The notes beneath the pieces were generated by a model, which was not told where the DNA came from, did not search any database, and was given only the letters and a program-made list of their open reading frames with translations. A stretch of 64,000 nucleotides of DNA, taken from NCBI RefSeq assembly GCF_014773545.1, contig NZ_SDDV01000006.1:1-64000 (forward strand), given 5' to 3'. Each line of letters opens with the position of its first letter. Position 1 is the first letter of the stretch. This stretch comes from Hydrogenophaga sp. Its GTDB lineage: Bacteria > Pseudomonadota > Gammaproteobacteria > Burkholderiales > Burkholderiaceae_C. Below, one piece after another: positions 39,086 through 50,285 of this stretch. The position numbers and the translations under genes were made by a program.

Positions 39086-40405
39086 GTGGTAACTGCATCC
39101 GCGACCCTGGCCAAGACGGGCAAGTACGGCGACCTGCGTCGCCGGCTGGTGTTCCTGTTGCTGGCGCTGGTTGTCTATCGCATCGGAACCCATATTCCGG
39201 TACCCGGCATCGACCCGGATCAGCTGCAGCAGTTGTTTCAGGGTCAGCAGGGCGGCATCCTGAACCTGTTCAACATGTTCTCGGGTGGCGCGCTGTCGCG
39301 CTTTGCCGTGTTCGCTCTGGGGATCATGCCCTACATTTCCGCTTCCATCATCGTGCAGCTCATGACTTACGTGGTTCCCACGTTTGAGCAACTGAAGAAG
39401 GAAGGCGAGGCCGGGCGCCGCAAGATCACCCAGTACACCCGCTACGGCACGCTGGGGCTGGCGATTTTCCAGGCGATCGGCATTTCGCTGGCACTGGAAG
39501 GCACGGCCGGTCTGGTGATAGAGCCGGGCATGGGTTTCAGGATCACGGCGGTGGTCAGCCTGGTGGCTGGCACCATGTTCCTGATGTGGCTGGGCGAGCA
39601 GATCACCGAGCGCGGAATCGGCAACGGCATATCGATCCTGATTTTTGCCGGCATCGTCGCCGGTCTGCCCAGCGCCATCGGTGGCCTGATGGAGCTGGTG
39701 CGCACCGGCGCCATGAACATTCTGGCATCGCTGTTCATTATCGCGCTGGTGGTTCTGGTCACCTATTTCGTGGTCTTCGTCGAGCGCGGTCAGCGCAAGA
39801 TTTTGGTCAACTACGCACGCCGTCAAGTGGGCAACAAGGTATACGGCGGTCAATCGTCGCATTTGCCTCTGAAGCTCAACATGGCGGGCGTGATTCCGCC
39901 GATCTTCGCCTCCAGCATCATTTTGCTGCCGACGACCTTGGTGAGTTGGGTCAGCACCGGCGATGCAACGCTGTGGTTGCGTAACCTCGCTGGTGCCTTG
40001 TCGCCCGGGCAGCCGATCTACATTGCCCTGTACGCCGCCGCCATCATATTTTTCTGCTTCTTCTACACCGCGCTCGTGTTCAACAGCCGCGAGACGGCGG
40101 ACAACCTGAAGAAAAGCGGCGCCTTTATCCCGGGCATTCGACCGGGCGATCAGACCGCGCGCTACATCGACCGCATCTTGCTGCGCCTGACCTTCTCCGG
40201 TGCGATCTACATCACGGCAGTCTGCTTGTTGCCCGAATTTCTGATCTTGTACTACAACGTGCCGTTCTATTTTGGAGGCACATCGCTGCTGATCATTGTG
40301 GTCGTGACGATGGACTTCATGTCGCAGGTGCAAAATTACATGATGTCGCAACAGTACGATTCGCTGCTGAAAAAGGCGAACTTTAAGGCCCCCGTTGGCA
40401 ATTGA
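39086..40405 (+). CDS. secY: Protein translocase subunit SecY
   Basis: This 439-residue channel subunit of the SecYEG translocon has ten predicted membrane spans. The signatures are [12 protein letters not shown] after the first span, [32 protein letters not shown] (plug and span 2 region) and [16 protein letters not shown]. The start is a GTG at 39086. It follows rplO by 22 nt in the spc order. Confidence 0.97.
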   Translation: MVTASATLAKTGKYGDLRRRLVFLLLALVVYRIGTHIPVPGIDPDQLQQLFQGQQGGILNLFNMFSGGALSRFAVFALGIMPYISASIIVQLMTYVVPTFEQLKKEGEAGRRKITQYTRYGTLGLAIFQAIGISLALEGTAGLVIEPGMGFRITAVVSLVAGTMFLMWLGEQITERGIGNGISILIFAGIVAGLPSAIGGLMELVRTGAMNILASLFIIALVVLVTYFVVFVERGQRKILVNYARRQVGNKVYGGQSSHLPLKLNMAGVIPPIFASSIILLPTTLVSWVSTGDATLWLRNLAGALSPGQPIYIALYAAAIIFFCFFYTALVFNSRETADNLKKSGAFIPGIRPGDQTARYIDRILLRLTFSGAIYITAVCLLPEFLILYYNVPFYFGGTSLLIIVVVTMDFMSQVQNYMMSQQYDSLLKKANFKAPVGN

Positions 40406-40413
40406 GTTCTGTC

Positions 40414-40636
40414 ATGGCCAGGGACGACGTGAGCGCGATGCGCGCCGAGGTGATTGAAGACCTCTGCCGCATGCAGCTTGGCGGGCCCGGCTGGACAACG
40501 CAGACACGTGGTGCTGAATCATATTTGCGGTCGAATGCGCAAGCCCTGCATTCTTTTTCGACCGGGCGATACAGTCATGGCAGAGCCAATACCGTGTGAA
40601 CTGACGCGGGCGTGGTCTGTGTTTCGTTCCGGGTGA
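40414..40636 (+). pseudogene. infA: Translation initiation factor IF-1, frameshifted
   Basis: Similarity to IF-1 continues through three frames: MARDDVSAMRAEVIED from ATG 40414, then LPHAAWRARLDNA (40464-40502), then HVVLNHICGRMRKP and PGDTVMAEPIP to FRSG (from 40505 to TGA 40636). Removing 2 nt at 40462-40463 and 2 nt at 40503-40504 restores one frame of 72 residues, exactly the IF-1 length. The place between secY and rpmJ is the standard infA position. Several conserved positions have also changed, so the gene appears dead for some time. IF-1 is essential in studied bacteria, so an intact copy should exist elsewhere. Confidence 0.85.
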
Positions 40637-40680
40637 GCGCGCAGATCGGGATAGTTTTTGGATATTTCTAGGAGTGGAAT

Positions 40681-40794
40681 ATGAGAGTCTCGGCTTCGGT
40701 CAAGAAAATGTGCCGCAATTGCAAAGTCATCAAGCGGCATGGAATCGTGCGGATCATTTGCACCGATCCGCGTCATAAGCAACGGCAAGGCTGA
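40681..40794 (+). CDS. rpmJ: 50S ribosomal protein L36
   Basis: This 37-residue protein reads [20 protein letters not shown] then [16 protein letters not shown]. The zinc ligands C11, C14, C27 and H32 are present, making it the zinc-binding form. AGGAG lies 8 nt before the ATG. It is too short for many gene callers but sits in the conserved place before rpsM. Confidence 0.96.
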   Translation: MRVSASVKKMCRNCKVIKRHGIVRIICTDPRHKQRQG

Positions 40795-40814
40795 GTGAAG
40801 TTCACAGGATCAAT

Positions 40815-41180
40815 ATGGCTCGTATTGCAGGCATCAATATTCCGCCGCACAAGCACGCCGAAATCGGCTTGACGGCAATTTTCGGCATTGGCCGCACCCG
40901 CGCGCGCAAAATTTGCGTCGCCTGTGGCATTGACTACAGCAAGAAGATCAAGGATCTCAGCGACGCCGAACTGGAGCAGATTCGCGAGCAGGTCGGCAGC
41001 TTCACCATTGAAGGTGATCTGCGGCGCGAAACCACCCTGAACATCAAGCGTTTGATGGACATCGGCTGCTACCGGGGTTTTCGTCATCGCCGCGGTCTGC
41101 CGGTGCGCGGTCAGCGCACCAAGACCAATGCGCGCACGCGCAAAGGTCCGCGCAAGGCAGCGCAGTCGCTGAAAAAATAA
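40815..41180 (+). CDS. rpsM: 30S ribosomal protein S13
   Basis: This 121-residue head protein contacts the P-site tRNA and L5. [26 protein letters not shown] and the C-terminal [17 protein letters not shown] are typical. It is followed by rpsK after 18 nt. Confidence 0.97.
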   Translation: MARIAGINIPPHKHAEIGLTAIFGIGRTRARKICVACGIDYSKKIKDLSDAELEQIREQVGSFTIEGDLRRETTLNIKRLMDIGCYRGFRHRRGLPVRGQRTKTNARTRKGPRKAAQSLKK

Positions 41181-41198
41181 TCGGATAGAAGGACATTT

Positions 41199-41603
41199 AT
41201 GCCCAAAACCACCTCCCCCAGCGCGGCCGCGCGCGTGCGCAAAAAGGTGCGCAAGAACGTTGCCGATGGCATTGCACACGTCCATGCCTCGTTCAACAAC
41301 ACCATCATCACCATCACCGACCGCCAGGGTAACGCGCTGTCCTGGGCTTCGTCGGGTGGCCAGGGTTTCAAGGGTTCGCGCAAGTCGACGCCTTTTGCCG
41401 CCCAGGTGGCTTCTGAGGTGGCCGGGCGTGCCGCGATCGAACAAGGCATCAAGAATCTCGACGTCGAGATCAAGGGCCCCGGACCGGGGCGCGAGTCTTC
41501 GGTGCGCGCCCTAGGCGCCCTGGGCATTCGCATCAACTCCATTGCTGACGTCACGCCGGTGCCGCACAACGGTTGCCGTCCACAAAAGCGTCGTCGTATC
41601 TGA
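41199..41603 (+). CDS. rpsK: 30S ribosomal protein S11
   Basis: This 134-residue platform protein has the conserved [18 protein letters not shown] and the C-terminal [17 protein letters not shown]. It lies 134 nt before rpsD; the gap holds no gene. Confidence 0.97.
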   Translation: MPKTTSPSAAARVRKKVRKNVADGIAHVHASFNNTIITITDRQGNALSWASSGGQGFKGSRKSTPFAAQVASEVAGRAAIEQGIKNLDVEIKGPGPGRESSVRALGALGIRINSIADVTPVPHNGCRPQKRRRI

Positions 41604-41736
41604 GCGATTCTGGGCGCTGCCAGCAGCGCCGACTTCATCACCCTCATAAGCCCACCGCCACCTTCGATCTCGACCATCCAGATCACTGAAGGTGGCTCCT
41701 GCAATTCATTGCAGCAGTCAAAACAGGAATTTCAAC

Positions 41737-42360
41737 GTGGCACGTTACCTAGGCCCCAAGGCCAAACTCTCCCGCCGTGAAGGCTCTGACTTGTTGCTCA
41801 AAAGCGCGCGCCGCTCGATTAGCGACAAGGCCAAGTTCGATTCCAAGCCCGGCCAGCATGGCCGCACCTCGGGTCAGCGCACCTCTGACTACGGCGTGCA
41901 ACTGCGCGAAAAGCAAAAAGTCAAACGCACCTACGGCGTGCTCGAGCGCCAGTTCCGACGCTACTTTGCACAGGCCGATCGCCGGCGTGGCAACACCGGC
42001 TCCAATTTGTTGTCGCTGCTCGAGACGCGTCTGGACAACGTGGTGTTTCGCATGGGCTTTGCATCGACCCGTGCTGAGGCGCGTCAGGTCGTCTCACACA
42101 AGGCGATCACCGTCAACGGCGATGCAGTCAACATTCCGTCCTATTCAGTCAAGCCGGGTGATGTGATCGCGGTGCGCGACAAATCGAAAAAACAGGGCCG
42201 TGTTCTCGAAGCCCTGGAGCTGGCCAAACAGATCGGTTTTCCCGCCTGGGTCGAGGTCTCCACCGACAAGGTCGAAGGTGTGTTCAAGAAGTCGCCAGAC
42301 CGTGACGAGTTTGCTGCCGACATCAATGAATCGCTGATCGTCGAACTCTATTCCCGTTGA
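41737..42360 (+). CDS. rpsD: 30S ribosomal protein S4
   Basis: This 207-residue primary 16S rRNA-binding protein reads [15 protein letters not shown] at the N terminus, has an S4 RNA-binding domain ([27 protein letters not shown]) and ends SLIVELYSR. The start is GTG at 41737 with AGGAA upstream. In E. coli S4 represses the alpha operon; here that cannot be seen directly. Confidence 0.97.
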   Translation: MARYLGPKAKLSRREGSDLLLKSARRSISDKAKFDSKPGQHGRTSGQRTSDYGVQLREKQKVKRTYGVLERQFRRYFAQADRRRGNTGSNLLSLLETRLDNVVFRMGFASTRAEARQVVSHKAITVNGDAVNIPSYSVKPGDVIAVRDKSKKQGRVLEALELAKQIGFPAWVEVSTDKVEGVFKKSPDRDEFAADINESLIVELYSR

Positions 42361-42453
42361 TTTGGGTTTCGCTTTGCACCCCTGTGGTGCGTTTTGGCCC
42401 TGTGCCGTCTGCCTTATCGGTGTAACGAGCCGAGGGCATTGAAGGAAGTTTGA

Positions 42454-43437
42454 ATGCTGCACAATCTGCTCAAGCCCAAGACCATCAGCGTCGAACATAT
42501 TTCGACCCATCGTGCCAAAGTCACGCTCGAGCCGTTCGAGCGTGGTTATGGTCATACGCTGGGCAATGCGCTGCGTCGGGTTTTGCTCTCGTCCATGACC
42601 GGTCACGCGCCGACCGAAGTAACGATTGCTGGCGTGGTGCACGAGTATTCGTCGATCGAAGGCGTGCAAGAGGATGTGGTCAGCTTGCTGCTCAATCTCA
42701 AGGGTGTGGTGTTCAAGCTGCACAACCGTGACGAAGTGACGCTGAGTTTGCGCAAGGACGGCGAGGGCGTGGTGACGGCGGCTGATATTCAGACCCCGCA
42801 TGACGTCGAGATCGTCAATCCAGAGCACTTGATTGCCACGCTGTCGGCGGGTGCCAAGCTGGATTTGCAGATCAAGGTCGAAAAGGGCCGGGGTTATGTG
42901 CCAGGCAACCTGCGCCGCACCGAGGACTCCTCGCGCTCGATCGGACGGATCGTGCTCGACGCCTCGTTCTCGCCGGTCAAGCGCATCAGTTACACGGTCG
43001 AAAGCGCACGGGTCGAGCAGCGCACCGACCTCGACAAGCTGGTGCTGGAGATTGAAACCAATGGATCGATCGGCCCGGAAGAGGCGGTGCGCGCCTCGGC
43101 TCGAATCCTGGTAGAGCAACTCGCGGTGTTCGCGCAACTCGAAGGCGAAGAATTCACTACCGGCCCTCAGCCCACGCGCAGTTTGCAGCAGTTCGACCCG
43201 ATTTTGCTGCGCCCAGTCGACGAACTTGAACTGACCGTGCGCTCGGCGAATTGTCTCAAGGCAGAAAACATCTACTACATTGGCGATCTGATTCAGCGGG
43301 CTGAAAACGAATTGCTCAAAACCCCCAATCTGGGTCGGAAATCGCTCAACGAGATTAAGGAAGTGCTGGCCTCGCGCGGTTTGACCCTGGGCATGAAACT
43401 TGAAAACTGGCCCCCTGTTGGTCTGGACAAGCACTGA
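42454..43437 (+). CDS. rpoA: DNA-directed RNA polymerase subunit alpha
   Basis: This 327-residue subunit has the dimerisation N-terminal domain ([21 protein letters not shown]) and the C-terminal domain that contacts UP elements and activators ([22 protein letters not shown] to [14 protein letters not shown]). It lies between rpsD and rplQ as in other proteobacteria. Confidence 0.98.
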   Translation: MLHNLLKPKTISVEHISTHRAKVTLEPFERGYGHTLGNALRRVLLSSMTGHAPTEVTIAGVVHEYSSIEGVQEDVVSLLLNLKGVVFKLHNRDEVTLSLRKDGEGVVTAADIQTPHDVEIVNPEHLIATLSAGAKLDLQIKVEKGRGYVPGNLRRTEDSSRSIGRIVLDASFSPVKRISYTVESARVEQRTDLDKLVLEIETNGSIGPEEAVRASARILVEQLAVFAQLEGEEFTTGPQPTRSLQQFDPILLRPVDELELTVRSANCLKAENIYYIGDLIQRAENELLKTPNLGRKSLNEIKEVLASRGLTLGMKLENWPPVGLDKH

Positions 43438-43529
43438 AGAAGTACGGCGTCTGGCGAAACGAGCCGGGCTTCCAAGCAACCCCCAGTACCTGATACGGCT
43501 GGGGGCAAAACAACTGAAAGGAACGAATA

Positions 43530-43925
43530 ATGCGTCACGGCAATGGACTTCGCAAACTCAACCGCACCAGCGAGCACCGCCTCGCCATGCTGCGCAACAT
43601 GATGAATTCGCTGCTTACGCACGAAGTCATAAAAACCACGCTGCCCAAGGCTAAGGAACTGCGCCGCGTCGTCGAACCCATGATTACCCTGGCTAAAGAG
43701 TCCAGCCTGGCAAACCGCCGCCTGGTCTTTGACCGCCTGCGAGACCGCGACGTGGTGGTCAAATTGTTCAACGAACTCGGCCCGCGCTTTAAGGCGCGCC
43801 CGGGCGGCTACACGCGCATTCTGAAAATGGGCTTTCGTGTCGGCGACAACGCACCGATGGCCTTGGTGGAGTTGGTCGATCGCGCAGAAGATGCTGCTTC
43901 TGTGGCAGAAGACGTAAAAGCATGA
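43530..43925 (+). CDS. rplQ: 50S ribosomal protein L17
   Basis: This 131-residue tunnel-exit protein starts [24 protein letters not shown] and continues with the usual [15 protein letters not shown] segment. It is the last protein gene of the alpha operon. Confidence 0.97.
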   Translation: MRHGNGLRKLNRTSEHRLAMLRNMMNSLLTHEVIKTTLPKAKELRRVVEPMITLAKESSLANRRLVFDRLRDRDVVVKLFNELGPRFKARPGGYTRILKMGFRVGDNAPMALVELVDRAEDAASVAEDVKA

Positions 43926-43942
43926 TAGAATAACTCTTTTGA

Positions 43943-44019
<77 letters not shown>

Positions 44020-44028
44020 AAGATTCTA

Positions 44029-44064
44029 AGCCCCGCCAACACGCTTGTGTTTGCGGGGCTTTTT
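44029..44064 (+). terminator. Rho-independent terminator after tRNA-fMet
   Basis: AGCCCCGC (44029-44036) pairs with GCGGGGCT (44053-44060), with extra pairing AACAC/GTGTT in the loop, and is followed by T5. It ends the rpl/rps-tRNA transcript. Confidence 0.93.
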
Positions 44065-44311
44065 GGTCTTTGCTCAGTCAGTCGGCACGTTCAGCTTCTT
44101 GTTTGGTATGGCGCTCCGTCGCAAGCCCCTCAGTGCCTTTAGCTATTGATCCGACCCTGTGCAGTCTTAAACTGCATGGCGAACGTCGCAGCCCTAGATG
44201 TCGAGTTCCGTGCCCAAGGCCTGATGGCGCATCGGGTACATGAGCAGCCAGGGGATGGCATTGCACTGGGTCGCAAATTTCGTTGTGACGACAGGACATC
44301 CGGAAATCCTG

Positions 44312-44362
44312 CAAAAAAAAGAGCGGGCTTGTCGGTGGCAGTGCCACCGACAAGCCCGCTCT
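44312..44362 (-). terminator. Rho-independent terminator of groESL
   Basis: Exact 21-nt complementary arms (44320-44340 and 44342-44362) form a very long hairpin followed, on the minus strand, by eight T (A-run 44313-44320). It lies 43 nt after the groL stop. Between this and the tRNA terminator (44065-44311) I see no gene. Confidence 0.95.
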
Positions 44363-44405
44363 GGGAGCCGACTGAGTGGCTGCGTCTGCAGACGCAGCCG
44401 GGACA

Positions 44406-46076
<1,671 letters not shown>

Positions 46077-46132
46077 TCAGTTGGGGACCGTGCGGTCAGG
46101 CGCTTTGCGCATTGACCGATCCGTCCCGAAAA

Positions 46133-46426
46133 TCATTTGGATTCGACGACGGCGAACAGGTCATCTTCTTTCATGACCAGCAGTTCGTTGCCATCGACCT
46201 TGATGGTCTGGCCGCTGTATTTGCCAAACAGAACGCGGTCACCGACCTTGACGTTCATGGGGCTGAGTTCGCCTTGCTCGTTTTTCTTGCCGGGGCCGAC
46301 CGCCAGCACTTCACCCTGGTCAGGCTTCTCAGCGGCGGTGTCGGGGATGACGATGCCAGAGGCGGTCTTGGTTTCGCTGTCAAGGCGCTTGACGATCACG
46401 CGATCGGCGAGAGGACGAAGGTTCAT
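46133..46426 (-). CDS. groES: Co-chaperonin GroES
   Basis: This 97-residue lid of the GroEL cage reads [20 protein letters not shown] with a mobile loop ([19 protein letters not shown]) and the C-terminal [23 protein letters not shown] precedes the ATG. It is the first gene of the heat-shock operon. Confidence 0.98.
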   Translation of the reverse strand: MNLRPLADRVIVKRLDSETKTASGIVIPDTAAEKPDQGEVLAVGPGKKNEQGELSPMNVKVGDRVLFGKYSGQTIKVDGNELLVMKEDDLFAVVESK

Positions 46427-46522
46427 TGCATCTCCTGAAATGGAACGGTAGTGGATGGGTGGCGAACGGTCTGATCGGCCGCAGGCGGCGCATCAGACCG
46501 AAGATCGACTGAAGCCAGTATG

Positions 46523-46577
46523 TTAGCACTCGTCTTCAGCGAGTGCTAATGATAAGGGCGTGACGCGTCATTTTCAA
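46523..46577 (-). promoter_or_regulatory. groESL promoter with CIRCE operator (HrcA site)
   Basis: CIRCE is perfect: TTAGCACTC (46523-46531), nine bases, GAGTGCTAA (46541-46549). On the minus strand TTGAAA (46572-46577), a 17-nt spacer and TATCAT (46549-46554) form a sigma-70 promoter directly abutting it. The CTTGAAA box with CCCTTAT 13 nt on could also be read as a sigma-32-like promoter. HrcA repression is expected from the operator. Confidence 0.95.
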
Positions 46578-46660
46578 GGGCCGACTGGCCGCTGGGTCGA
46601 AAAATCGGGTCGACACGGTCAAAAATGCGCCCGATAGCCGCCGTCTGAGGGATGGCGCAC

Positions 46661-48703
46661 TCAGAATGTCAATTCCGGCAGAGCTGTTTCAGACAAAGTC
46701 AGGTCCATGCCTTCGAAGGGTAGGGTGAAATAAAAGCAGCAACCCTGGTCGGGCGCGCTCTCGGCCCAGATGCGACCGCCGTGGCGCTCGATGATGCGCT
46801 GCGTCAGCGCCAGCCCGGTGCCGGTGCCCTCGAAGTCCATCGAATGGTGTTGACGCTGGAACATCACGAACAGGCTGTGCGCTTTTTCCAGATCGAAGCC
46901 GACGCCGTTGTCCTTGATGTGGAAGGTTCGCCCGCCCACCGGGGTGACCCGCCAACCTACCTCGATGCGGGCGACTGCGCGCGCTCGGGTGTATTTGACC
47001 GCGTTGTCCAGCAAATTGCCCCAGACCTGCGCCAGCAGCATGGCGTCGCCGCGCACCACCGGCAGATCGTCCTCGATCACCCATTCGATCGTGCGCCCTT
47101 GAGTCTGGGGCTGCAAATGGCTGATCACGCCCTGGATCAGCGGCGCCAGCGGCACCGGCTGTGACTCCAGCGCCACCCGGCCCAGCCGGGCGTATTCCAG
47201 CAACCCCTCTATCATGCAGCCCATGCGCTTGCTGGCCTTGGCGGTCGACCCCAGGTATTGCAAGACCAGCGGATCGCTGGACGGGCCCAGTTCCTCTTGC
47301 AACAGGCTGACAAAACTGCCGATGTGGCGCAGTGGGGCACGCAGGTCGTGCGAGACCATGTGCGAGAACACGTCCAGATCCTTGTTGGCCGCCACCAGTT
47401 GCTGGGTGCGCTCGGCGACGCGCTTTTCCAGTTCCCGGTTGAGGTCGTTCATCACGTCTTCCAGGCTTTTGGCGGCGGTCATGTCGCGCGTGATGCAAGA
47501 CAGGCCCTGCAGCTCGCCGCCCGGGTCGCGCAGCGCCGTCAGCACGGTCAGGGCCCAAAAGCGCGAGCCATCGTCGCGCAGCCTCCAGCCGCGCGACTCC
47601 CACTGGCCGTGTGCCTTGGCCAGGCGCAGCACCTGGTCCGGGTCGAGCTCGTCTTCGCCCGCGTTGTCGTTCGAGAGCAGGCAGTGGTACGGGCGGCCCA
47701 GCATCTGCTGGCGCGGGTGGCCGTGCAGGCGCTGCGCGCTTTCGGTCCATTCCGTCACCAGGCCGTTGGCGTCGATGAAGTAGATGCAGTAGTCCTGGAT
47801 CGCGTCGACCATCAGTCGGTAGCGCTGCTCGCTCTGGAACAGCGCGGCGCTGCGCTCGCGCACGCGCTCTTCCAGGTCGCGGTTGGCCTGCAGCACGAAT
47901 TCTTCCGAGTGGCGGCGCTCGCTGATGTCGTGTACCTCAATGAAAATGCCCTGCACCGCGCCGCATTCCCAGTCCGGGATGTAGTGAACTTCAAAGAACT
48001 GGCGTGTGCCATCGGATTGTGTGCGCTCGGCTTCAAACTTCTGGCTGTGGCCGTTGAGCGCGGCCGCCACCCGTTGGAAAATTTCCGGCAATAAATCCGG
48101 GCGAACCACCTCGCTCAGGTGCGAGCCCAGCAGGTCACTGGGCAACTTGCCATAGCGCGCGGCCTGGGCGGCGTTTGAGAATTGGCAGTGCAGGTCTTTG
48201 TCGTAGTAGGCCAGACGCACCGGAATGCGGTCGGTCAGGGTTTGCAAAAAGCGGGTGTGCGCACCCAGCCGCTGCTCGACCGTCAGCCGTTCGCTGATGT
48301 CGCTGAGCGCCGTTTCGCTGTGCACAAAACGACCCTGCTCGTCATGCACGCTGCACGACGTCAACTGCACCGGCAGATGGCTGCCGTCGCGGCGCAGCAA
48401 CTTGATTTCGATCGGCTGCGCGCAGCCGGTCTCGCGCAGCGCCGTGAGGTGCTGCACCAGCGCGGCACGCGAACAGTCGTCAAGCCGCATGGCTGCCGCG
48501 GGTTGCCCGATCACCTCGGCGCGCTGGCAACCCAGCCAGTGCAGCGCAGTTTGGTTGATTTCGATCACGTTCAAATCGGCATCTATCGCCAGCAAGCCGC
48601 AGGCGGCGTGTTCGTAGCGCGCACGCGCACGTGCCAACTCGGTTTGCAGTTCTTGTGTGCGCAGCGTCAGCAAGCGTTCGAGCTCGGATGCCGTGGTATC
48701 CAT
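46661..48703 (-). CDS. Soluble three-PAS sensor histidine kinase
   Basis: This 680-residue kinase has no membrane segment, so it should sense a cytoplasmic signal. Three PAS/PAC units lie at about 30-140, 150-270 and 295-415 (the last with QRYRLMVDAIQDYCIYFID). The HisKA phospho-acceptor is H452 in FSHMVSHDLRAPLRH, and the ATPase domain carries GNLLDNAVKYT and DNGVGFD. The order is that of phytochrome-like, RapA-type hybrid-free kinases. No response regulator is adjacent, so the partner is unknown. Ligand residues of the PAS domains cannot be assigned. Confidence 0.9.
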   Translation of the reverse strand: MDTTASELERLLTLRTQELQTELARARARYEHAACGLLAIDADLNVIEINQTALHWLGCQRAEVIGQPAAAMRLDDCSRAALVQHLTALRETGCAQPIEIKLLRRDGSHLPVQLTSCSVHDEQGRFVHSETALSDISERLTVEQRLGAHTRFLQTLTDRIPVRLAYYDKDLHCQFSNAAQAARYGKLPSDLLGSHLSEVVRPDLLPEIFQRVAAALNGHSQKFEAERTQSDGTRQFFEVHYIPDWECGAVQGIFIEVHDISERRHSEEFVLQANRDLEERVRERSAALFQSEQRYRLMVDAIQDYCIYFIDANGLVTEWTESAQRLHGHPRQQMLGRPYHCLLSNDNAGEDELDPDQVLRLAKAHGQWESRGWRLRDDGSRFWALTVLTALRDPGGELQGLSCITRDMTAAKSLEDVMNDLNRELEKRVAERTQQLVAANKDLDVFSHMVSHDLRAPLRHIGSFVSLLQEELGPSSDPLVLQYLGSTAKASKRMGCMIEGLLEYARLGRVALESQPVPLAPLIQGVISHLQPQTQGRTIEWVIEDDLPVVRGDAMLLAQVWGNLLDNAVKYTRARAVARIEVGWRVTPVGGRTFHIKDNGVGFDLEKAHSLFVMFQRQHHSMDFEGTGTGLALTQRIIERHGGRIWAESAPDQGCCFYFTLPFEGMDLTLSETALPELTF

Positions 48704-48829
48704 GGTGCGGGGCTCCAGGTCGATGAAAGATGCGACAACGATATTGCCTTTGCGTGCATATCGGATGTTGTGGCAAAAAATTCAGGCTGACCGAGCGCCG
48801 CAATGGCGGGATCGCTTGCAGCAAAAAAG

Positions 48830-48969
48830 CGCTGCGCGTGCCCCGGGCTTACAGCCCGGCCGCTGCACGCAGCGTGGCGGCTTTGTGATCTGTCGCCCCA
48901 AAGACAGCGGCCCGCTGCGCGTGCCCCGGGCTTACAGCCCGGCCGCTGCACGCAGCGTGGCGGCTTTGT
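48830..48969. repeat. 57-bp direct repeat covering the metK 3' end
   Basis: Positions 48830-48886 are repeated exactly at 48913-48969, 83 bp apart. The right copy contains the last codons of metK ([11 protein letters not shown] and stop), so the left copy is a duplicated gene tail. Each copy includes a CCGGGCT-TAC-AGCCCGG hairpin just downstream of the metK stop, in the position of a terminator but without T-run. Confidence 0.95.
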
Positions 48970-50110
48970 CCGTCTTTTCCCAGGTGAAATCGGGTTCATC
49001 GCGGCCGAAGTGGCCGTAGGCGGCGGTTTTTTGGTAGATCGGGCGCAGCAGGTCGAGCATTTGGATGATGCCCTTGGGGCGCAGGTCAAAGTGTTCGGTC
49101 ACCAGGGCGGCAATTTGCTCGTCCGGGATCACGCCCGTACCTTCGGTGTAGACCGTCACATTCATCGGCCGCGCCACGCCAATGGCGTAGGCGACCTGAA
49201 TCTGGCACTGGCGTGCCAGGCCGGCGGCGACGATGTTTTTGGCCACGTAGCGTGCGGCGTAGGCGGCTGAGCGATCCACTTTGCTCGGGTCTTTGCCGCT
49301 GAAGGCGCCGCCGCCGTGCGGGCAGGCGCCGCCGTAGGTGTCGACGATGATCTTGCGCCCGGTCAGGCCGCAGTCGCCCTGCGGGCCGCCGATGACGAAG
49401 CGCCCGGTCGGGTTGATTAGGTACTTGGTGTTTTGCAGCCATTCCTTGGGCAACACCGGCTTGATGATGTCTTCGATCACCGCCTCGTAGAACTCGGGCT
49501 TCATTTTGTGGCCCAGGCTCCATTCGGGCGCGTGCTGGGTGCTCAGCACCACGGTGTCTATGCTGTGTGGTTTGCCGTCGACGTAGCGCATCGTCACCTG
49601 GCTCTTGGCGTCGGGCCGCAAAAAGGGCATGCGGCCGTCTTTGCGCAACTGCGCCTGGCGCTCGACCAGCCGGTGCGCGTAGTAGATCGGCGCCGGCATC
49701 AGCTCGGGCGTTTCGTCGCAGGCGTAGCCGAACATCAGGCCCTGGTCGCCAGCACCGGTGTTGAGGTGGTCGTCGCAGGCGTGGTCTACCCCTTGCGCAA
49801 TGTCGTTGCTTTGCTTGTCGTAGGCCACCAGCACCGCGCAGCCCTTGTAGTCGATGCCGTAGTCGGAGTTGTCGTAGCCGATGCGCTTGATGGTGTCGCG
49901 CGCCACCTGTATGTAGTCGACGTGCGCGTTGGTGGTGATCTCTCCCGCCAGCACCACCAGGCCGGTGTTGGTCAGGGTTTCGGCGGCCACGCGCGAGCGC
50001 GGGTCTTGCTGGAAGATCGCGTCGAGAATGGCGTCGGAAATCTGGTCGGCCACCTTGTCGGGGTGGCCTTCGGAGACGGATTCGGAAGTGAAGAGAAAGT
50101 CGTTCGCCAT
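48932..50110 (-). CDS. metK: S-adenosylmethionine synthetase
   Basis: This 392-residue enzyme makes SAM from ATP and methionine. [33 protein letters not shown] and [19 protein letters not shown] are the signature motifs. The length is normal. The C-terminal tail lies in a 57-bp repeat. The gene is divergent from the lpxL-type pair, with its promoter in the 175-nt gap. Confidence 0.97.
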   Translation of the reverse strand: MANDFLFTSESVSEGHPDKVADQISDAILDAIFQQDPRSRVAAETLTNTGLVVLAGEITTNAHVDYIQVARDTIKRIGYDNSDYGIDYKGCAVLVAYDKQSNDIAQGVDHACDDHLNTGAGDQGLMFGYACDETPELMPAPIYYAHRLVERQAQLRKDGRMPFLRPDAKSQVTMRYVDGKPHSIDTVVLSTQHAPEWSLGHKMKPEFYEAVIEDIIKPVLPKEWLQNTKYLINPTGRFVIGGPQGDCGLTGRKIIVDTYGGACPHGGGAFSGKDPSKVDRSAAYAARYVAKNIVAAGLARQCQIQVAYAIGVARPMNVTVYTEGTGVIPDEQIAALVTEHFDLRPKGIIQMLDLLRPIYQKTAAYGHFGRDEPDFTWEKTDKAATLRAAAGL

Positions 50111-50228
50111 ATAAACTCCTGGGTTGATGGATCGGCGTTGCCGGTCTGTCAGGGTTCGGCGAACGCTTTAGCGGTATTTTTCAGTCGCCCCGCAATTAGT
50201 TCAGTAACTCAGCGACAGGCCGATTTTA
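50111..50228 (-). promoter_or_regulatory. metK promoter and possible structured leader
   Basis: On the minus strand TAAAAT (50223-50228) is a likely -10 box; the -35 is weak. The leader can pair GTCGC (50212-50216) with GCGAC (50184-50188), and a GCGG in the enclosed loop with CCGC just 3' (50171-50174), a pseudoknot-like arrangement followed by GCTAAAG. This recalls the layout of small SAM-binding pseudoknot riboswitches, but I cannot confirm conserved bases, so it is only a candidate. Confidence 0.3.
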
Positions 50229-50285
50229 GCAGCCTGAATTTTTTCCTCACGCCCCCTTGGTGGGAGCGACTGCCCTGATCGGTTC

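Noticed and set aside
40402-40599. Intact 65-residue hypothetical gene between secY and rpmJ
   Set aside because: The frame is only the N-terminal segment of the frameshifted infA followed by out-of-frame sequence.
44065-44311. Minus-strand frame ending MRHQALGTELDI between the tRNA and the groL terminator
   Set aside because: It is short, has no start of its own beyond the groL terminator hairpin, and I recognise no family; possible relic only.
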